From positions 1-31,100 of the IMG/VR virus record IMGVR_UViG_3300048883_000251: a stretch of DNA of 31,100 nucleotides. One strand, 5' to 3'. The translations under genes were made by a program, and so were the position numbers. Under the pieces are notes generated by a model that saw only the letters and a list, made by a program, of their open reading frames with translations, had not been told where the DNA came from and did no database searches. Numbering within the stretch: position 1 is the stretch's first letter; every line of letters starts with the position of its first letter. This DNA comes from a virus. Shown in pieces: positions 27,249 to 31,100 of the stretch.

Positions 27249-29246
27249 TTATTTACTTATTAAATTGAGCAGCCCTTGCGACGCTGATGGGGCCATCATT
27301 CCAGCGGTATTAGCAGACAACCCAACACTGCCTGGTGTCAAAAGTTTACCCATCGGGTCCATCCAATTGTTAGCCTCAACTCCACTCAGTTGTTTGCCCA
27401 GCGCCCGCAACCCAGCGGGGTCCATAGCATCTGTGGTTAACATTCTAGCTATCTCGCTCATCTCAATGTCCTTGGCCCCTTGTCGCCACCCAGGGTTAAG
27501 GTTCTCCCGCATCCGCGCTAGTGGTTTCTGTTGGATGATGGGGAGTAGACTTTCCTTGGTAGCGAGTCTTTCCGCAGTCTGACTACCAGCCATTACTTGC
27601 GAATGTGCGCGCTTCATATCCATCTCGTCGCCGATCTTTTTCATAAAACTATTAAACTGCTTAGTACCGGACCTTCCTTTAGGGAAAGTTTCCCTGATAG
27701 ATTGAACGCCCTTATTGTTCTTCAACAGATTGTAAGTTTTATTCCCCGCCATATTCGTGACAGTGGCGCCCTCTACGAACCCTCCAAACTTATCGCGGAT
27801 CTCATTCATTGCACCCATCCGATACGCAGTCTTTTCAGATTCTGACATGGCCTTAACCATATCTCGAACGTGTTCTGGGAACTTCTCACTCAGAATAGTT
27901 CGGCCACTTTCCATAGCGTTCTCTATCGATTTATCTCCAGCGAAAATGTTACGCGCAGTTTTATAGTCTGGATTCACTTCATCCATAAGATCCAGTAACT
28001 GGTTCTTTAACTCTATGACTGCCCTAGTATTACTTGAACCGCTTTTGCCGGACGCGTGGTTAAGCATCTTTCCGATTTCGTTATCCAGTGACTTCTTAAT
28101 GAAATCTAGGTGACGCGTGTCGATGGCAACGATCCTACCACCCTGTTCTGTCACCAACTTCCCTTCATCCGTAAATCTGACTTTAGGTAAGTTCATACGC
28201 TCGTTGCCAGCTAACTTGTAACTATCTTTTAGCGCCTTTTTCCCAGCCGGTGTTCGCAGTATACTGACAAGATTATCGTTAACCGGAATCTGCTGACTAT
28301 AGGCTTTAGTGTAATGCTCGTTAGCCCTACCTTTCCTAGAAGCAATCATCGACTGCATAGTGTCGTAATAACTACCCTTACCCACTACCTCGTCAACGTC
28401 CGTATTGAGGCGACTTAGTGACATCTTGTCTCGTTGATCCAAGTAGTTGGTCACCTGAGTTCTGCCTGGACCGGGGTGATTCTTAGTGAAGTCCATTATC
28501 CCAAGTGTGTTCGGGTTTTTATCTGCCAGTGTCAGGGGTTTTTTAGATCTGATCAGGTCTTCGATATGAGCGTTGATATCAGTAACACCGTCGTTAGTTA
28601 GCGCCTGTCGAACAGCGTTCCGGCCGCTCCTCCCGCCGGTGTGTTTTGCCCACGCTTTTGGGGCTATCGCTGCGCTGAAATACTCACCGACCACCGGTGC
28701 TGCGGCACCTAGCACCTTCATTCCGGTCTGAAACGCCCCACCCAACCCGGCGCTCATTAATGCGTCCTGCACGATGTCGTCACCACCTGGCTTGCTGTGT
28801 CCCGCGCCAGCCACACCAGCTAATCCAGTTGCCGAGGCGACAGGGTTAGCTCTTACTAACTTATTGGTCCGGTTTAGTAAACTCATCCACCGGGGGATGC
28901 CCGCGATCTGACCTATAGCTGGTGCAGCGAATGAGGCAAGCACCTCCTCTCCGATGGCTTTCCCTGGGTATTTTTCTTGGTAGGCGCGGAGCTTGTTGTA
29001 TTCCTCTTCCCGACCTAGTTCTGTTGGGCTGATCCCCTTCGCCTTTGCTTTTGCGATAAGCGCATCATCGGTAAACCCTCGATAGGTTCCATAGATGTCG
29101 TCGCTAAATCCGAATGTTGGGCCTTGTAGACCCGCTCGGATTGGACCGTAAGAGTCTTCGATATTATCTAGCACGAACCCCTCTGGAGGTTCTGGGATTT
29201 TACTATCTAAGACAAACCCCTCTGGTGGCTCTGGGATTTTACTCAT
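27249..29246 (-). CDS. Internal virion/ejection-type protein, 665 aa
   Basis: The N-terminus has two tandem copies of SKIPEPPEGFVLD, a motif with variants (PPPGFVLD) found at the start of many phage internal proteins. Then come GPTFGFSDDIYGTYRGF, a hydrophobic Ala/Gly-rich part at about residues 90-195 (EEVLASFAAPAIGQIAGI, GLAGVAGAG, GAAAPVVGEYF), and a long helical body with many charged residues. Amphipathic and hydrophobic stretches in a large protein just before the lysis genes fit proteins carried inside the head and ejected with the DNA, though no transglycosylase motif is seen. GGAGGG precedes the ATG, which overlaps the 385-aa gene by 4 bases. Confidence 0.7.
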   Translation of the reverse strand: MSKIPEPPEGFVLDSKIPEPPEGFVLDNIEDSYGPIRAGLQGPTFGFSDDIYGTYRGFTDDALIAKAKAKGISPTELGREEEYNKLRAYQEKYPGKAIGEEVLASFAAPAIGQIAGIPRWMSLLNRTNKLVRANPVASATGLAGVAGAGHSKPGGDDIVQDALMSAGLGGAFQTGMKVLGAAAPVVGEYFSAAIAPKAWAKHTGGRSGRNAVRQALTNDGVTDINAHIEDLIRSKKPLTLADKNPNTLGIMDFTKNHPGPGRTQVTNYLDQRDKMSLSRLNTDVDEVVGKGSYYDTMQSMIASRKGRANEHYTKAYSQQIPVNDNLVSILRTPAGKKALKDSYKLAGNERMNLPKVRFTDEGKLVTEQGGRIVAIDTRHLDFIKKSLDNEIGKMLNHASGKSGSSNTRAVIELKNQLLDLMDEVNPDYKTARNIFAGDKSIENAMESGRTILSEKFPEHVRDMVKAMSESEKTAYRMGAMNEIRDKFGGFVEGATVTNMAGNKTYNLLKNNKGVQSIRETFPKGRSGTKQFNSFMKKIGDEMDMKRAHSQVMAGSQTAERLATKESLLPIIQQKPLARMRENLNPGWRQGAKDIEMSEIARMLTTDAMDPAGLRALGKQLSGVEANNWMDPMGKLLTPGSVGLSANTAGMMAPSASQGLLNLISK

Positions 29247-30400
29247 TGACCACCCTCCTTAGTAATATTCCATTTAGTGCCATCCCACACAGCCGTTGCT
29301 CCCGTGATTGGGTTGCGTGATGTGGGTTGGCCGGTAGCAGCGTTGCCGCCCTTGATCGCCTGATTTCTTTTAACTTCAGCAGCAGCAGCACTACGCAACG
29401 AACTTATAGCCTCACTGAATGGTTTATTGCTAAACGCTCTTCTAACTTTGTTCTGCGCTGCTAGGAAAGCGCCAGGGGTTTGAAAGGTAAGACCTTCAGT
29501 TTCAAACCAATTCTCCATGTGGTCTTGCATTGCAATAGCCCGCTGCTTGGAAATCTGTAATGCTTTCAGCATCAACCTATTACCCTCGCGAGATTTAGAC
29601 AGCTCTGGAGTTCCTTTCACGATGAATGTTAAATCTTTGTCTGTTGGATTCGTTCCCAGCAGTTTAACTTCTGGGAGAATAAGTTTATTGGATAAACCAA
29701 CGAACATTTCACCTTTAGCAATAGCCTCGGCATCAACATCAACGCCAAGAGTTTGAATCATTTTTTGTACATTTAATATTTGTTCTGCCCCCATTCCTGT
29801 AGACACGCCCGACTCAAGAAGATCAATCATTGTGTTGATAGTTGGGAGCGTCTGCCTCGCATTGCCACCAGCCTCTGATTGGGCCTCCAGCGCTTCCTTA
29901 ATTTGCCCGCCCCAGACATCGTCTAGCTGGTTTTTAGGGAAGTTGTTAATAGACATACCAGCCCCACCCTTAACGTCGTACTGCCCTGTTCTAGTGTTCA
30001 ACTGTAGCAACTGGCCTGGTCTTACCTTCAATCCTAGTGCGTCTATCTCCGCTTGCGTCGCTGGTCGGAAGCTATCCCGATTCATGTTGGCTATCATTCC
30101 TTGAGCAACCGCTTGAGGGTAGCTTTGACCTAATGCTTGCATAGCTGGGGACGCCCCAGACAAAGCATTAGAAATGCTATCTCTTTGCTGCTGTTGCAGC
30201 CTCAACTTCCTCGCGTTCTCGACCAGTGGCATAGCCGTCTGCATGGCATTAACGTCCTTGCCCATGACGTTTCCCACGATGTCAGCCAGCATTGCCATTT
30301 GTAGGTTAGTTTGATTCTGTGGGGAGTACGCATCGAACATCCCCCCACCGGTTGGCGTTGGTGTGGCGTCACTGCCACCGAACATATCGAGTAGTCCCAT
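29243..30400 (-). CDS. Internal virion protein candidate, 385 aa
   Basis: The N-terminus is Gly/Pro-rich (MGLLDMFGGSDATPTPTGGG), followed by a helical QTNLQMAMLADIVGNVMG, then MPLVENARKLRLQQQQRDSI. After an ATQAEIDALGLKVRPGQLLQ segment and a helical core (PTINTMIDLLESGVSTGMGA) it ends in the short motif NPITGATAVWDGTKWNITKE. Proteins of this plan lie between the tail and lysis genes in podovirus-like phages and are counted as internal virion or ejection proteins; function is inferred from that. AAGGAG stands 8 bases before the ATG in a TAATG junction. Confidence 0.7.
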   Translation of the reverse strand: MGLLDMFGGSDATPTPTGGGMFDAYSPQNQTNLQMAMLADIVGNVMGKDVNAMQTAMPLVENARKLRLQQQQRDSISNALSGASPAMQALGQSYPQAVAQGMIANMNRDSFRPATQAEIDALGLKVRPGQLLQLNTRTGQYDVKGGAGMSINNFPKNQLDDVWGGQIKEALEAQSEAGGNARQTLPTINTMIDLLESGVSTGMGAEQILNVQKMIQTLGVDVDAEAIAKGEMFVGLSNKLILPEVKLLGTNPTDKDLTFIVKGTPELSKSREGNRLMLKALQISKQRAIAMQDHMENWFETEGLTFQTPGAFLAAQNKVRRAFSNKPFSEAISSLRSAAAAEVKRNQAIKGGNAATGQPTSRNPITGATAVWDGTKWNITKEGGQ

Positions 30401-31100
30401 TAGCTATAACTCCTTGAACCTAGCGATCCTCTTTGTCCACCACCCATGAAGGCTCCACCGGGTTGACCGCCTCGGCGAGATAAATGCATCGGCGCTCCCA
30501 TCTTGGTAACAGGTCCTAACCGAGCCGTCTGTGGTGTCCACTCTTTTTTAGGATCTTGTTTCGTCATGCCCTTGAAAATCTGCGATCCGAGAAGACCTTT
30601 CATCATAGTGTCGTTGGAGGGCATCATTCCTCCGAAAGTATTCGACAACCCACTACCCGAAAAGAAATTAGGGTTGAGTCCTCCAGTAGCCGTTAACATA
30701 CTTGGGTTTAGAGCTTCCGCAGCCGATAAAAGTGTTGGTGACTGACTCAAAGTACTTGGTGCAGCCCCCATAATTGAACTCAAAGGTGACGCTCCTGGTG
30801 TTGCACCGGTGAATATACTGTAATCAGTAATAGGCATGGCCGCCCCAGGCACGATTGGACTACTTGGAAGTGCCACGGCGCTCCCGCCAGGAGACAGCAA
30901 TCCACCAACACCACCACCCGCTGGAGAGAACATTCCCATGCCGCCACCAATGCCCCCAGTTAACCCACCGGCAAGCATACCTTTCCACCAACCGTCGTCA
31001 CTGAATCCATCTTCACTGGTGAGCGCGCCTATACCCGCGCCACCGGCTGCACCGATTGCCGCTGGAATTAATATTGGTGCTGCTGCTGTTAACGCTGCCA
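30400..31100 (-). CDS. Internal virion/DNA-transfer-type protein, 5' end outside window
   Basis: The frame is open to the right edge, so the beginning is missing. An ATG at 30978 is internal, since 40 more codons precede it. The visible part starts LTAAAPILIPAAIGAAGGAG, contains a GWWKGMLAGGLTGGIGGG segment, and is extremely Gly, Ala, Met and Ser rich with repeated SP.GG and GGM elements. It ends in a MHLSRRGGQPGGAFMGGGQR tail. Gly-rich, hydrophobic proteins of this kind in the tail-to-lysis interval resemble DNA-transfer proteins that enter the host envelope. The assignment rests on composition and position. It shares one base with the 385-aa gene (TAATG). Confidence 0.65.
   Translation of the reverse strand, partial: AALTAAAPILIPAAIGAAGGAGIGALTSEDGFSDDGWWKGMLAGGLTGGIGGGMGMFSPAGGGVGGLLSPGGSAVALPSSPIVPGAAMPITDYSIFTGATPGASPLSSIMGAAPSTLSQSPTLLSAAEALNPSMLTATGGLNPNFFSGSGLSNTFGGMMPSNDTMMKGLLGSQIFKGMTKQDPKKEWTPQTARLGPVTKMGAPMHLSRRGGQPGGAFMGGGQRGSLGSRSYS

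Overview
The window is part of the genome of a tailed bacteriophage, or a closely related prophage. Portal, scaffold, major capsid, SU10-type adaptor and internal ejection-type proteins are all present and no tape-measure or tail sheath gene is seen, so a short-tailed (podovirus-like) particle is the best guess. Proteobacteria-style Shine-Dalgarno sites, sigma70-like promoters, an M15 endopeptidase next to a small lipoprotein, and a Dcm type common in proteobacterial phages suggest a Gram-negative, probably proteobacterial host. The host cannot be named from the sequence. Both window edges cut genes: a tail fibre on the left and an internal virion protein on the right. The rest of the tail module therefore probably lies outside.

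Layout. Positions 1-10458 (minus strand) hold the virion genes. Read in the direction of transcription they are portal, a 709-aa unknown protein, a 79-aa protein, scaffold, major capsid, a small conserved protein, the adaptor, two tail or decoration proteins, and a repeat-rich tail fibre. One plus-strand gene (5868-6218) sits inside this block. Positions 10459-14458 hold the packaging genes: small terminase, a roughly 400-base non-coding stretch, four small genes, a serine recombinase and the large terminase. Positions 14460-17940 (minus strand) hold small genes with a DUF3310 protein, a repeat field of 15 TGTCCC-bearing units that looks like a replication origin, a primase-polymerase/ATPase, a possible 63-aa gene and a small HTH regulator.

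A divergent control region (17941-18187) with several palindromes separates that HTH gene from a rightward early operon (18188-25985). The operon runs: three small genes, DUF2800 nuclease, DUF2815 ssDNA-binding protein, a DNA polymerase A split into exonuclease and polymerase genes, VRR-NUC nuclease, SNF2-type helicase, a 160-base non-coding stretch that looks like a structured RNA, three small genes including an excisionase-like HTH, and a C5-cytosine methyltransferase with a second long gene embedded in another frame. Most of these genes overlap by 1-14 bases (ATGA or TAATG junctions), which implies translational coupling. Positions 25989-27238 (minus strand) are a lysis module: XhlA-like protein, 37-aa membrane protein, DUF1353 protein, small lipoprotein and M15 peptidase. 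Positions 27249-31100 (minus strand) hold three large internal or ejection-type virion proteins.

Working model (inference): the early operon together with the minus-strand primase replicates the genome, with the TGTCCC repeats as origin candidate. The HTH protein and the palindromes at 17963-18128 control the early promoter. The methyltransferase and its overlapping partner modify phage DNA. The left block builds and fills the particle and the lysis module releases it. The most unusual features are the dual-coding methyltransferase locus, the origin-like repeat field, the candidate structured RNA, the split polymerase and the serine recombinase coupled to the large terminase.
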